Shown here in pieces: positions 25,696 through 33,625 of a stretch of DNA of 64,000 nt. Where the stretch lies: positions 411,599 to 475,598 of the forward strand of contig MNTT01000016.1 in NCBI GenBank assembly GCA_001917135.1. The letters are read 5' to 3'. The DNA comes from Acetobacter sp. 46_36 (GTDB lineage Bacteria; Pseudomonadota; Alphaproteobacteria; RF32; CAG-239). Position numbers and translations under genes: made by a program. Each line of letters starts with the position of its first letter. Within the stretch, counting starts at the first letter, position 1. The notes beneath the pieces are model-generated. The model searched no databases. It saw nothing but the letters and a program-made list of their open reading frames with translations, and was not told where the DNA came from.

Positions 25696-25723
25696 AAGAC
25701 GCTTCGTATGAGGCGTCTTTTTT
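25696..25723 (+). terminator. Terminator after the lipoprotein gene
   Basis: GACGC (25698-25702) pairs with GCGTC (25713-25717), followed by T6. Confidence 0.75.
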
Positions 25724-25839
25724 AATATGTTTGTACCAGCAACAGCTTTTTTATGAACATGGGCTTTTTTTGTTGCAAAAATACAATAGTTTTGTTAGAT
25801 ATGTTGTTAGTTTTGCAATAAATTTTCCAAGAGGCGGCA

Positions 25840-26703
25840 ATGTTTAACATCGGCATGGATATTCTGATTGATTCCCTATACGAAACGCTGGCGTTGTTTC
25901 CATACCTGTTTCTGACATATCTGGCGCTTGAATTTCTGGAACATAAGACATCGCGGAAAACTCTATCCTATATAAAAAAATCAGGTTCTTATGGTCCGGT
26001 TGCCGGCGGATTGCTGGGGTTGATACCACAATGCGGTTTTTCGGTCGCGGCAGCCAACCTCTATGCGACAGGCATTATTACGCTCGGCACGCTGATGGCC
26101 ATTTTTCTCTCCACTTCCGATGAGATGCTGCCGATTTTGATTTCCGGCGGCGCAGGAGCGGCTTTGATTGTACAGATTTTGGGAATTAAGGTTATTTTTG
26201 CGATTGCCAGCGGTGTACTGTTGGATATTTTCCTACCGCAAAAATTTATCAGGCACAAACAGGAACCGGACATTGAGGCATTTTGCCAACGGGAAAAATG
26301 CAAATGCGACGACAAGGAAAACATATGGCATTCCGCATACAAGCATACTGAAAAAATCAGCATTTTCATCTTTATTTTCTCTCTTATCGTCAACGCCGTT
26401 TTTGCATTTGGCGGCAGAGAGACCGTGCAGCTGCTGTTGACGGGAATGCCGATACTCAGCAAATTCATTGCGGCAGGCGTGGGGCTTATTCCCAGCTGTT
26501 ATCCATCGGTATTGCTGACGCAGCTGTATCTTGACAATGCGATTACCTTGGGCACAATGCTGGCGGGAACGCTCAGCAATGCAGGACTGGGATATCTGGT
26601 TTTATACCGGGTTAACCCGAATCGGAAAGAGAATCTGCGCATACTCGCACTATTGTACGGTTTGGGTGTTGTATTCGGCATCGTTGCGGAAATTTTGCTT
26701 TAA
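25840..26703 (+). CDS. ArsP_2-type multi-pass permease (putative heavy-metal exporter)
   Basis: 287 residues in two similar hydrophobic halves. Each half has a short Pro-Cys motif in a helix: GLLGLIPQCGFSVAAANLYATG (half one, about 50-70) and AGVGLIPSCYPSVLLTQLYLDN (half two, about 205-225). A Cys-rich cytoplasmic loop (FCQREKCKCDD) sits between them. This internal duplication is typical of the putative ten-helix exporters grouped as ArsP_2. Metal binding by the paired Cys is inference; arsenic or manganese export has not been shown for this protein. The ribosome site AGAGG precedes the ATG. Confidence 0.72.
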   Translation: MFNIGMDILIDSLYETLALFPYLFLTYLALEFLEHKTSRKTLSYIKKSGSYGPVAGGLLGLIPQCGFSVAAANLYATGIITLGTLMAIFLSTSDEMLPILISGGAGAALIVQILGIKVIFAIASGVLLDIFLPQKFIRHKQEPDIEAFCQREKCKCDDKENIWHSAYKHTEKISIFIFIFSLIVNAVFAFGGRETVQLLLTGMPILSKFIAAGVGLIPSCYPSVLLTQLYLDNAITLGTMLAGTLSNAGLGYLVLYRVNPNRKENLRILALLYGLGVVFGIVAEILL

Positions 26704-26749
26704 ACGCTCAAACGGAACCTAAGGCCTCAGGTCTCAACGAAATGTGCGG

Positions 26750-27592
26750 CTATCCCTGCGTATAGCTTTGACGCAGAAGGGCTATTTCTTCCTCATATCC
26801 GGGAATTTCGTTCGGCGTTTCCAAATTAACGGGAATACCTTTGAGCGCAGAATGATTGATAAACCGAATCAGAGCGTCTTTTCCTATTGTCCCATGCCCC
26901 AGCCGCTCGTGGCGGTCTTTATGCGACGCAAACTCCGTCATACTGTCGTTTAAATGAATCGCATGCAAACGATTCAGCCCGATGACACGGTCAAATTCTT
27001 CCAATACTTCGTCCAGACGGTTGACAATATCGTAGCCGGCAGAATAGACATGGCAGGTATCCAAGCATACACCGAGACGTTCCGGCGCATTAGAGCTGGC
27101 ACGGGAAATTATTTCTGCCAGCTCCTCAAAACGGGAGCCTACTTCGCTGCCTTTGCCGGACATGGTTTCCAATAATACCGTTGTATGGCGCGCTTCCGGC
27201 ATTACGGCATCCAAAATCTCGACGATTTGCGGAATAGCGGCGGCAATTCCCTGCCCTACGTGTGAACCGGGATGGAAATTATACAGGTTTCCGGGAAGAT
27301 TTTCCATCCGTTTCAAATCATCGGCAAAAACCTCGCCGGCAAATTCCCGAACCGATGTATCTTTTGAACAGGGATTGAGCGTATACGGCGCATGAGCCAA
27401 AATTTTGCCAAACCCGTTCTGTTTTGCCAATGCCAGAAATTCAGAAACATCGGCCGGCTTTATGTCTTTGGCAGCACCGCCGCGGGGATTGCGCAAAAAG
27501 AACTGAAACGTATTGGCATTAATTTTCAAAGCCGTTTTTCCCATTGCGGCAAAACCGGCAGCTGATGACAGATGACACCCCAAATACAACAT
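26750..27592 (-). CDS. nfo: Endonuclease IV (AP endonuclease)
   Basis: 280 residues of a Zn-dependent TIM-barrel enzyme that cuts DNA 5' of abasic sites. Family signatures: [10 protein letters not shown] at the start, [11 protein letters not shown], the metal-binding Glu in [54 protein letters not shown], and a final NLETPNE. All are intact. The ATG at 27592 gives the family N-terminus. It converges with the ArsP_2-like gene. Confidence 0.94.
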   Translation of the reverse strand: MLYLGCHLSSAAGFAAMGKTALKINANTFQFFLRNPRGGAAKDIKPADVSEFLALAKQNGFGKILAHAPYTLNPCSKDTSVREFAGEVFADDLKRMENLPGNLYNFHPGSHVGQGIAAAIPQIVEILDAVMPEARHTTVLLETMSGKGSEVGSRFEELAEIISRASSNAPERLGVCLDTCHVYSAGYDIVNRLDEVLEEFDRVIGLNRLHAIHLNDSMTEFASHKDRHERLGHGTIGKDALIRFINHSALKGIPVNLETPNEIPGYEEEIALLRQSYTQG

Positions 27593-27797
27593 TTTACTCT
27601 CCTTGCACAATTTCTGACCGATTTGTTTTACAATTGATTTGCAAAAGCGTCAATTTTTTTATGCAAATATTATTTTTATACATATAAGATTATTTGTATA
27701 CCAATCATTTTTGCGTGCAGATAATTTTTTTGCGCACAGATGAAAAAAAAGCTTGTAATCTAATTTTTTTTTGTGTAGATATATGTTCGTTGAACAA

Positions 27798-27874
27798 CGG
27801 AACGTAGTTCAGCCTGGTAGAACGCTGCGTTCGGGTCGCAGAGGTCAGTGGTTCGAATCCACCCGTTCCGACCA
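27798..27874 (+). tRNA. tRNA-Pro (anticodon CGG)
   Basis: 77 bases with encoded CCA. Acceptor strands CGGAACG and CGTTCCG pair perfectly, with the C1-G72 pair and A73 typical of tRNA-Pro. The anticodon arm CTGCG-TTCGGGT-CGCAG gives CGG, and the T-arm reads GTTCGAATC. Confidence 0.95.
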
Positions 27875-27880
27875 TATTTG

Positions 27881-27908
27881 GCGCCTGTTGAACAAACAGG
27901 CGCTTTTG
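27881..27908 (+). terminator. Terminator after tRNA-Pro
   Basis: GCGCCTGTT and AACAGGCGC form the stem, followed by TTTTG. Confidence 0.85.
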
Positions 27909-28024
27909 TTATGCCTGAAGATTGCATATCAGAGCATCGCTTTTTCTTATATCTTTCCGCCCTTGAAGGCCACAGTTTCCTTTGTCTGTGTGCGTTTTTT
28001 CCACGTTAGAAACCTGCTGAATTT

Positions 28025-28164
28025 AAACCAACCTTTTAAATATATACCTGAGTAGACATTCAATAGCAAGAATAAGTTATTCTAATCCATTATAATTAAA
28101 TAATTAATTGAAAAGACGAAAATCTTGTTGTGAATAAAAAACTGCTTATTTAAAAGGTTGGTTT
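28025..28164. repeat. Perfect 17-bp inverted repeat bracketing 106 bp
   Basis: AAACCAACCTTTTAAAT (28025-28041) is the exact reverse complement of 28148-28164. The right arm continues into a T-run. The enclosed DNA is AT-rich and carries no gene. It lies between tRNA-Pro and the glycan cassette. Confidence 0.8.
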
Positions 28165-28207
28165 TTTATAAACAAAAGGTCAGATTTATCTGCCAAAGGA
28201 GATTTTT

Positions 28208-29134
28208 ATGGCTGTTTCACCTCAAGAAAGCAAATATTCCGCCCATGTTTCCCCAGATAAACCGCTGCGTATCGTCAGGCTGGGCGGAGGGCTCGGCAAT
28301 CAGATGTTTCAATATGCCTTCGGACTGGCTGCCGGTGATGTTTTGTGGGACAATACCAGCTTTTTGACCAACCATTACCGCAGTTTTGATTTGGGATTGT
28401 ATAACATCAGCGGAGATTTTGCCTCAAATGAACAAATAAAAAAATGTAAAAACGAAATCAGATTTAAAAACATTCTTCCCCGTTCCATCCGCAAAAAATT
28501 TAATCTGGGAAAATTTATTTACCTGAAAACCAACCGCGTCTGCGAAAGACAGATTAACCGTTACGAGCCGGAACTTCTAAGCAAAGATGGCGACGTTTAT
28601 TATGACGGAGTTTTCCAGACCGAAAAATATTTTAAACCGCTGCGAGAAAGGCTGTTGCATGATTTTACGCTGACAAAACCTCTTGATGCAGCGAATCTTG
28701 ATATGCTTGCCAAAATCCGGGCTGCCGATGCCGTTGCCGTTCATATCCGTCGCGGCGACTATCTTAATCCGCGCAGCCCTTTTACTTATTTGGATAAGGA
28801 TTATTTTCTGAATGCGATGGATTATATCGGGAAACGCGTTGATAAACCGCATTTCTTTATTTTTTCCAGTGATACAGACTGGGTTCGGACTAATATACAA
28901 ACAGCCTATCCGCAAACTATCGTTGAAATTAATGATGAAAAACACGGCTATTTTGACTTGGAACTGATGCGGAACTGCCGCCATAACATTATCGCCAACA
29001 GCACATTTTCGTGGTGGGGAGCCTGGCTAAATACAAATCCAGACAAGATTGTCGTTGCGCCTAAGCAATGGTTCAGGCCGGACGCTGCCGAATATTCCGG
29101 TGATATCGTTCCTAACGACTGGATAAAGTTATGA
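28208..29134 (+). CDS. Alpha-1,2-fucosyltransferase-like glycosyltransferase (GT11)
   Basis: 308 residues. GT11 hallmarks are the N-terminal LGGGLGNQMFQYAFG, the GDP-binding VAVHIRRGDYL (HxRRxD) near residue 180, and the C-terminal NSTFSWWGAWLN. The expected reaction is transfer of fucose from GDP-fucose to galactose on a surface glycan. It has a strong ribosome site (AAAGGAG) and opens a four-gene AT-rich cassette; the next gene overlaps its stop by 4 bases. No GDP-fucose synthesis genes are in the window, and a few GT11 enzymes use other acceptors. Confidence 0.85.
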   Translation: MAVSPQESKYSAHVSPDKPLRIVRLGGGLGNQMFQYAFGLAAGDVLWDNTSFLTNHYRSFDLGLYNISGDFASNEQIKKCKNEIRFKNILPRSIRKKFNLGKFIYLKTNRVCERQINRYEPELLSKDGDVYYDGVFQTEKYFKPLRERLLHDFTLTKPLDAANLDMLAKIRAADAVAVHIRRGDYLNPRSPFTYLDKDYFLNAMDYIGKRVDKPHFFIFSSDTDWVRTNIQTAYPQTIVEINDEKHGYFDLELMRNCRHNIIANSTFSWWGAWLNTNPDKIVVAPKQWFRPDAAEYSGDIVPNDWIKL

Positions 29135-29781
29135 CTGGCTTTAATAAAGAAAAAGACCGGGAAAATGTTGAATGGAGCAATACGTGGATTGACAATGCCA
29201 AAAATTTTGGCTGCCCGCGTATTCTTTTAGTCGGCGACAGCGTTTCCCGCGAATTCCGAAGCAGCTTAGGAAAACTTCTTCCCAAATATGCTGTTGATTT
29301 TGTTGGTTCGTCCGCATCCATTGAAGACGATTTACTTTATGATGTCTGCGATATATTTTTCAAAAATAAGGAATACAACTACTCCCTTATACTTGTCAAT
29401 ATCGGAGGAAAGCATGGTATGTATTTGCACACAGCAGATAATGCTGAAGATGCGGAGCGATATGAACAGGCATATCAAAAATTTCTCGGTTATCTGTATT
29501 CTCATACGCCGAATATCGTCATACTGACGACAACTCCAAACGTCCGAGTTGATAACTTAAAAAAATTTGACGACAATGTAAACAAAGAAATATGTTCGCG
29601 CAATAAAATCCAAACACAGGTAAGTGAAACTCTCGCTTTCCAAACTATAAACCTGTATTTTCATGTTGTACAACAAAAATTCAAATACAGGGATACGCAG
29701 CATTTTTCCGGGAAAAAATACCAACTGGCACTTGCTGATTATATTATCAGTTCGCTCTCAGCTTTGCGGCTGATTACGTAG
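29131..29781 (+). CDS. SGNH/GDSL-type hydrolase, probable glycan esterase
   Basis: 216 residues. Block I is ILLVGDSVSREF with nucleophile Ser in GDS near residue 38, block II/III the NIGGKHG segment, and block V the D-x-x-H pair in DTQHFSG. No signal peptide is visible, so it probably acts in the cytoplasm or on a precursor. Its ATGA overlap with the fucosyltransferase implies a joint role in a surface polysaccharide, perhaps acyl removal or transfer. The frame stays open for 60 codons after its TAG stop (see separate entry). Confidence 0.7.
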   Translation: MTGFNKEKDRENVEWSNTWIDNAKNFGCPRILLVGDSVSREFRSSLGKLLPKYAVDFVGSSASIEDDLLYDVCDIFFKNKEYNYSLILVNIGGKHGMYLHTADNAEDAERYEQAYQKFLGYLYSHTPNIVILTTTPNVRVDNLKKFDDNVNKEICSRNKIQTQVSETLAFQTINLYFHVVQQKFKYRDTQHFSGKKYQLALADYIISSLSALRLIT

Positions 29782-29964
29782 ATTCGCCCGCACTACCGCA
29801 TAAGATGGCAAGGCATTTTTTCGGCAGAACTGGCCGAACACAATAAACTGAAAATCAAATGGGGTTACGGCTTATACAAAGTGGTACGCGTTAACGGTGT
29901 AATCAAATATTATCTTGCAGATTTTTGCATAAAAACCAAAGTAAGGAAAAGTAATCATGGTTAA
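29782..29964 (+). pseudogene. In-frame open extension after the SGNH stop, possible gene remnant
   Basis: After the TAG at 29779-29781 the same frame continues for 60 sense codons to a TAA at 29962-29964. The peptide looks protein-like (SAELAEHNKLKIKWGYG, VNGVIKYYLADF). It could be the tail of a former downstream gene, or of a longer SGNH protein cut by an amber mutation. No start codon with a ribosome site serves it. Confidence 0.4.
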
Positions 29965-30373
29965 AGTTTTTGTTTCCGGTTGTTTTGATGTTCTGCACAG
30001 CGGGCATATCCGTTTTTTCGAAGAGGCAAGCCAGTACGGTGACTTATATGTTTCCATCGGTTCAGACAAGACGGTGGAAGAACTGAAGAAACGCAAAACA
30101 CTTTATAACGAAAAGGAACGCCTGTATATGGTCGGGGCTATCCGGTATGTTCATCAGGCTTTTATCGCCAAAGGAAGCGGCAAGCTCGACTTTTTGCAAG
30201 AGCTGGCAGAAATTAAGCCGGATATTTTCTTTGTCAACAGCGACGGCGACAGCCCAGAGAAACGTAAAGCCGTAAAAGATTTAGGAATACGTTATATTGT
30301 CAGCAATCGTATCCCCAAAGATTTATTGCCGGTCAGGTCAACAACTGCCATCAGGACGGTTTTAGGAAAATAA
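29957..30373 (+). CDS. Cytidylyltransferase-like nucleotidyltransferase
   Basis: 138 residues. It has the HxGH motif (VLHSGHIRFFEEA, about residues 13-18) and the C-terminal RSTTAIR, equivalent to the (I)RTxGISTT/RSSTxxR signature of the glycerol-3-phosphate cytidylyltransferase and RfaE-C group. It would activate a sugar-alcohol or sugar phosphate as a CDP or ADP derivative for the glycan made by this cassette. The substrate is not deducible. AAGGAAAAG precedes the ATG. Confidence 0.75.
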   Translation: MVKVFVSGCFDVLHSGHIRFFEEASQYGDLYVSIGSDKTVEELKKRKTLYNEKERLYMVGAIRYVHQAFIAKGSGKLDFLQELAEIKPDIFFVNSDGDSPEKRKAVKDLGIRYIVSNRIPKDLLPVRSTTAIRTVLGK

Positions 30374-30391
30374 ATTGGCAATGGAGGCAAA

Positions 30392-30952
30392 ATGAAAATC
30401 AGACTAATACAAAAGGCTATTGATATTCTAAGAAACAAAAAAGCCAATGCTTATATACGTGGAAAACATACCTGTGTTGACAAATCTTCCGTTATTGATT
30501 CGCATTGTGAAATCGGCGATTATACGTCTGTCGGCAGGGACGTTGATATTACCAGAGCAAAAATAGGCAGATATTGCAGTATTGCTTCACACGTCAGAAT
30601 CGGACAAGGCGAACATAATCTTGATGAGGTTTCAACCTCGACGCTCCTTTCATACCGGGGGGGGTATCACGACTTAACCCAAAAGGACTGTATTATTAAA
30701 AACGATGTTTGGATAGGCGTAAATGCAGTTATCCGGCGCGGCGTTACCGTCGGCAACGGTGCTGTGGTCGGCGCTAATTCTTTTGTCAACAAAGATGTTC
30801 CCGATTTTGCCGTTGTGGGAGGTTGTCCGGCGAGAATTATCAAATTCCGATTTGATGAAGAAACACAAAAAAGAATTATTGCGTCGGCCTATTGGGATTA
30901 TGCCCCCGAAGACGCGAAAAAAATTATTGACACACTGGACATCAATCATTAA
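30392..30952 (+). CDS. Hexapeptide-repeat acetyltransferase
   Basis: 186 residues. Left-handed beta-helix hexapeptides (VIDSHCEIGDYTSVGRD, IGRYCSIASHVRIG, VWIGVNAVIRRGVTVGNGAVVGANSFV) are followed by the CPAR loop (GGCPARIIKFRF) that ends CatB/NodL-like enzymes. It is expected to move an acetyl group from acetyl-CoA to a sugar. It starts 18 bases after the cytidylyltransferase with TGGAGGC as ribosome site and is the last gene of the cassette. Confidence 0.85.
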   Translation: MKIRLIQKAIDILRNKKANAYIRGKHTCVDKSSVIDSHCEIGDYTSVGRDVDITRAKIGRYCSIASHVRIGQGEHNLDEVSTSTLLSYRGGYHDLTQKDCIIKNDVWIGVNAVIRRGVTVGNGAVVGANSFVNKDVPDFAVVGGCPARIIKFRFDEETQKRIIASAYWDYAPEDAKKIIDTLDINH

Positions 30953-31044
30953 ATTTTGAATATCAGCTATTAAATTTCAGATATTGTTTTAAGGTTTTCA
31001 TTAAATTATTAAGGCATTATTGTTCCACTTAAAAACTATTTATT

Positions 31045-31329
31045 ATGTCAGACGAAACATTTGAAACCAATTTGGCGAAAACAGCCGATGTCAACGAATT
31101 AAAATCGTTTCTGGAGCATACCTGGCTGTGCATTCCGGCACAAGTTGCGCTTATTGCCCGCGGAGATGAAGCTTTAATAAAGCTGTACATTTCAACTTAT
31201 AATTTGTCGGAAGAGGCGCAATGTGAACTGGTCAGACTCGGAAACCGGGAACTTTTACTTTATGCCGTAGAGAAAGCTCCGATTTCAAGAAATGCCACCA
31301 GACTTTTAATCGAGAAATTCGTCGTTTGA
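31045..31329 (+). CDS. Small helical-repeat protein, function unknown
   Basis: 94 residues, all predicted helical, with two approximate repeats of the type PAQVALIARGDEALIKLYI and EAQCELVRLGNRELLLYAV. This resembles leucine-rich-variant helical repeats. No Shine-Dalgarno is visible before the ATG, and two strong terminators follow. It may be a fragment of a longer repeat protein or a small interaction module. Confidence 0.55.
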   Translation: MSDETFETNLAKTADVNELKSFLEHTWLCIPAQVALIARGDEALIKLYISTYNLSEEAQCELVRLGNRELLLYAVEKAPISRNATRLLIEKFVV

Positions 31330-31376
31330 TTTTGCTCAAGCGTTCCGACTGCCTGAACGCTTTTGCATTTACCCTT

Positions 31377-31409
31377 AAAAAGCCCCGCGTAAAACGTATG
31401 GGGCTTTTT
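31377..31409 (+). terminator. Bidirectional terminator
   Basis: AAAAAGCCCC (31377-31386) and GGGGCTTTTT (31400-31409). Confidence 0.8.
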
Positions 31410-31415
31410 GAGTAC

Positions 31416-31446
31416 AAAAAACCCGCCTGAAAACAGCGGGTTTTTT
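31416..31446 (-). terminator. Terminator of the ffh-rplS operon
   Basis: AAAAAACCCGC (31416-31426) and GCGGGTTTTTT (31436-31446). On the minus strand it lies 20 bases after the rplS stop; it can act in both directions. Confidence 0.85.
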
Positions 31447-31467
31447 ATTTTACCTATGAGCAAAGCC

Positions 31468-31854
31468 TTATTCGGCGTTCTTTGCTTTAGCCTGTGCAGA
31501 CAAGTCGTCGGCAATACGGGCAGAACGGCCGCGCAGGGCACGCAAGAAGTACAACTTGGCTCTTCTTACCTTACCGATACGAGTTACCTCAATCTTCGCA
31601 ACATTCGGAGAATACAGCGGGAATACACGTTCTACGCCTTCGCCGAAAGAAATTTTGCGAACAGTGAAAGAAGAGTTCAGACCATCATTCTTACGGGCAA
31701 TGCAGACGCCTTCATAAATCTGAATACGCTCGCGGTCGCCTTCCTTTACCTTGGTGTGAACCTTAAGGGTGTCGCCGGCTTTGAAGTCAGGAATGTTCTT
31801 GCCTTCAGTCAATTTGGCTACTTGCTCTTGTTCAATATTTTCTAAAATGTTCAT
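31468..31854 (-). CDS. rplS: 50S ribosomal protein L19
   Basis: 128 residues with the family blocks [29 protein letters not shown]-like [32 protein letters not shown] and [15 protein letters not shown]. It sits at the 30S-50S interface. The ATG at 31854 gives the conserved [11 protein letters not shown] start. Last gene of the ffh-rpsP-rimM-trmD-rplS operon. Confidence 0.96.
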   Translation of the reverse strand: MNILENIEQEQVAKLTEGKNIPDFKAGDTLKVHTKVKEGDRERIQIYEGVCIARKNDGLNSSFTVRKISFGEGVERVFPLYSPNVAKIEVTRIGKVRRAKLYFLRALRGRSARIADDLSAQAKAKNAE

Positions 31855-31893
31855 CAGTTTTACCTTTTTATAAAATTTTTTAACTTTATACAC

Positions 31894-32586
31894 CTAACTA
31901 TTTTTAGAATCAAGATATTTCTTAAATAAGTCAGGGCGTTTGGCCTTGGTTGCGATTTCGGCCTGTTCGCGGCGCCAGTCGGCTATCTTCCGGTGATGTC
32001 CGGACAGCAGGACTTCAGGAACACTGCGCCCCTCCCATTCCGTCGGACGGGTATATTGGGGGTATTCCAAAAGAAAGTTTTCAAAACTTTCATCTTCCAA
32101 AGATGCCTCATTTCCCAGAACGCCCGGCAACAGCCTGACGACTGCATCCAACATTATCTGGGCGGCCTGTTCGCCTCCGGTCAGAATGTAATCGCCAATG
32201 CTTATCTCCTCGACGTTGTAGGCTTCAATGACGCGCTCGTCAATGCCCTCAAAACGCCCGCAGACAATCGTCAGTTCTTCTTCGCGGGAGAGCTCGTGTA
32301 CCAGCTTCTGCGTCAGCGGGCGCCCTTTGGGACTCATATAGATAATCCGTCCCCGGGTATGATTGGCTTCTATTGCCCGCCCCAAAACATCGGGACGCAT
32401 AATCATTCCTGCGCCGCCGCCGCACGGCGTGTCGTCCACAGACTTATGACGGTCAAACGCATAGTCGCGGATGTTGACGGCCTGCAGCTGCCACTTTTGC
32501 TCTTCCAATGCTTTTCCGGTCAAAGAGTACCCGAGAAAACCCGGAAACAATTCGGGAAAAACAGTCAGAACCGTTACATTCAGCAT
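31894..32586 (-). CDS. trmD: tRNA (guanine-37-N1)-methyltransferase
   Basis: 230 residues of the SPOUT class. The SAM-binding trefoil knot spans IYMSPKGRPLTQ, LTIVCGRFEGIDERVIE and ISIGDYILTGGEQAAQ; the tail has the RPxxxxGRxVPEVLLSGHH motif. It methylates G37 next to the anticodon and prevents +1 slippage. One natural target, tRNA-Pro(CGG), is encoded at 27798. It overlaps rimM by 7 bases. Confidence 0.96.
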   Translation of the reverse strand: MLNVTVLTVFPELFPGFLGYSLTGKALEEQKWQLQAVNIRDYAFDRHKSVDDTPCGGGAGMIMRPDVLGRAIEANHTRGRIIYMSPKGRPLTQKLVHELSREEELTIVCGRFEGIDERVIEAYNVEEISIGDYILTGGEQAAQIMLDAVVRLLPGVLGNEASLEDESFENFLLEYPQYTRPTEWEGRSVPEVLLSGHHRKIADWRREQAEIATKAKRPDLFKKYLDSKNS

Positions 32587-33116
32587 TCTTCGGAATCCTC
32601 TCCGTCTTCCAAGAACACCATTCCGGTTGACGCCACAATAATATAGCCTTCGTCAAGATTTATCTCCGGCACATAGCCCTTGTTAAAAGGCAGCATTTCG
32701 GAACGCCCGCTCTTGAGCCGGATTTCCAAAATATCTCCGGCGCCGAAATTATAAAAACCGACAACTTCGGCAACTTCGGCCTTTTTAGCATCGAGCACTT
32801 TCATACCGACCAAATCCGCTTCGTAATAAACCTCTTCCGTTTTTAGTTCCGGGAGGACGCCGCGGGGGGCATAAAACTCGGTTCCGACAAGGGTTTCCGC
32901 CATGGTGCGGTCATCAATCCCCTTGATTTTTATTCGGAGCAAATCTTTTGAATGTCCGGTAACTTTCAGCGAAAAACGCTTTCCGGCAGCTTTGTCTTCC
33001 AGTTCGCCATAAGCGGCAATATCTTTGTCAACAGCCGTATAGCTTTTGACCTTGACCTCACCCCTGATGCCGTGAACACCGACAATTTTGCCTAAACAAA
33101 CCCTTTTTTCGCTCAT
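32580..33116 (-). CDS. rimM: 16S rRNA processing protein RimM
   Basis: 178 residues. The N-terminal domain begins CLGKIVGVHGIRGEVKVKSYT, and the PRC-barrel C-terminal domain contains EVVGFYNFGAGDILEIRL and MLPFNKGYVPEINLDEGYI. It assists maturation of the 30S head, where S19 sits. The ATG at 33116 is preferred to the TTG immediately upstream. Overlap with trmD suggests coupled translation. Confidence 0.94.
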   Translation of the reverse strand: MSEKRVCLGKIVGVHGIRGEVKVKSYTAVDKDIAAYGELEDKAAGKRFSLKVTGHSKDLLRIKIKGIDDRTMAETLVGTEFYAPRGVLPELKTEEVYYEADLVGMKVLDAKKAEVAEVVGFYNFGAGDILEIRLKSGRSEMLPFNKGYVPEINLDEGYIIVASTGMVFLEDGEDSEEC

Positions 33117-33162
33117 CAAATTACCAATCGCAACATAAACTTAATTTATAAAGAGAAAAAGC

Positions 33163-33585
33163 TTAGGCTTCGGCAGACGTTTCAGCCGGAGCTTCGGCTG
33201 CGGCAGCGGCCTCGGCAGCAGCAGCGGCGGCCGCTTCAGCAGCAGCTTTTGCCTTTTCTTCTTTTTCCTTAATTCTCTCCAGAGCTTTCGCCTTCGGAGC
33301 AGACTTCTTGGGCTGGCTGTGAATTTTCGGAGCCTCGCAGATGCCCAGGTTAGCAAACAGCTTTTGCAGTCTTTCGGTCGGCTGTGCCCCTTTGGCAATC
33401 CAAGATTTTACCTTTTCAACATCCAGAACCAGTCTTTCCTGATGATCCTGCGGCAGCAGCGGATTATAAGAACCCAGCTTTTCAATAAATCTACCGTCAC
33501 GAGGAGCTCTCTGATCGGCAGCTACAACGCGATAGTAAGGGTGCTTTTTCGATCCACCGCGAGAAAGTCTAATACGAACTGTCAT
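33163..33585 (-). CDS. rpsP: 30S ribosomal protein S16 with extended tail
   Basis: 140 residues. The first 80 are the conserved S16 core ([51 protein letters not shown]). The remaining 60 are a Lys- then Ala/Glu-rich tail including long Ala runs, a feature of many alphaproteobacteria. Between ffh and rimM in the SRP/ribosome operon. Confidence 0.96.
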   Translation of the reverse strand: MTVRIRLSRGGSKKHPYYRVVAADQRAPRDGRFIEKLGSYNPLLPQDHQERLVLDVEKVKSWIAKGAQPTERLQKLFANLGICEAPKIHSQPKKSAPKAKALERIKEKEEKAKAAAEAAAAAAAEAAAAAEAPAETSAEA

Positions 33586-33625
33586 TTTTTTCCTTTCCAG
33601 TTATTATTTGTTTCGTTCCTTCCGC

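Noticed and set aside
26484..26492. GGGCTTATT inside the ArsP_2-like gene, matching the riboswitch loop
   Set aside because: No flanking stems with the 2-base bulge; it encodes conserved GLIPSC residues.
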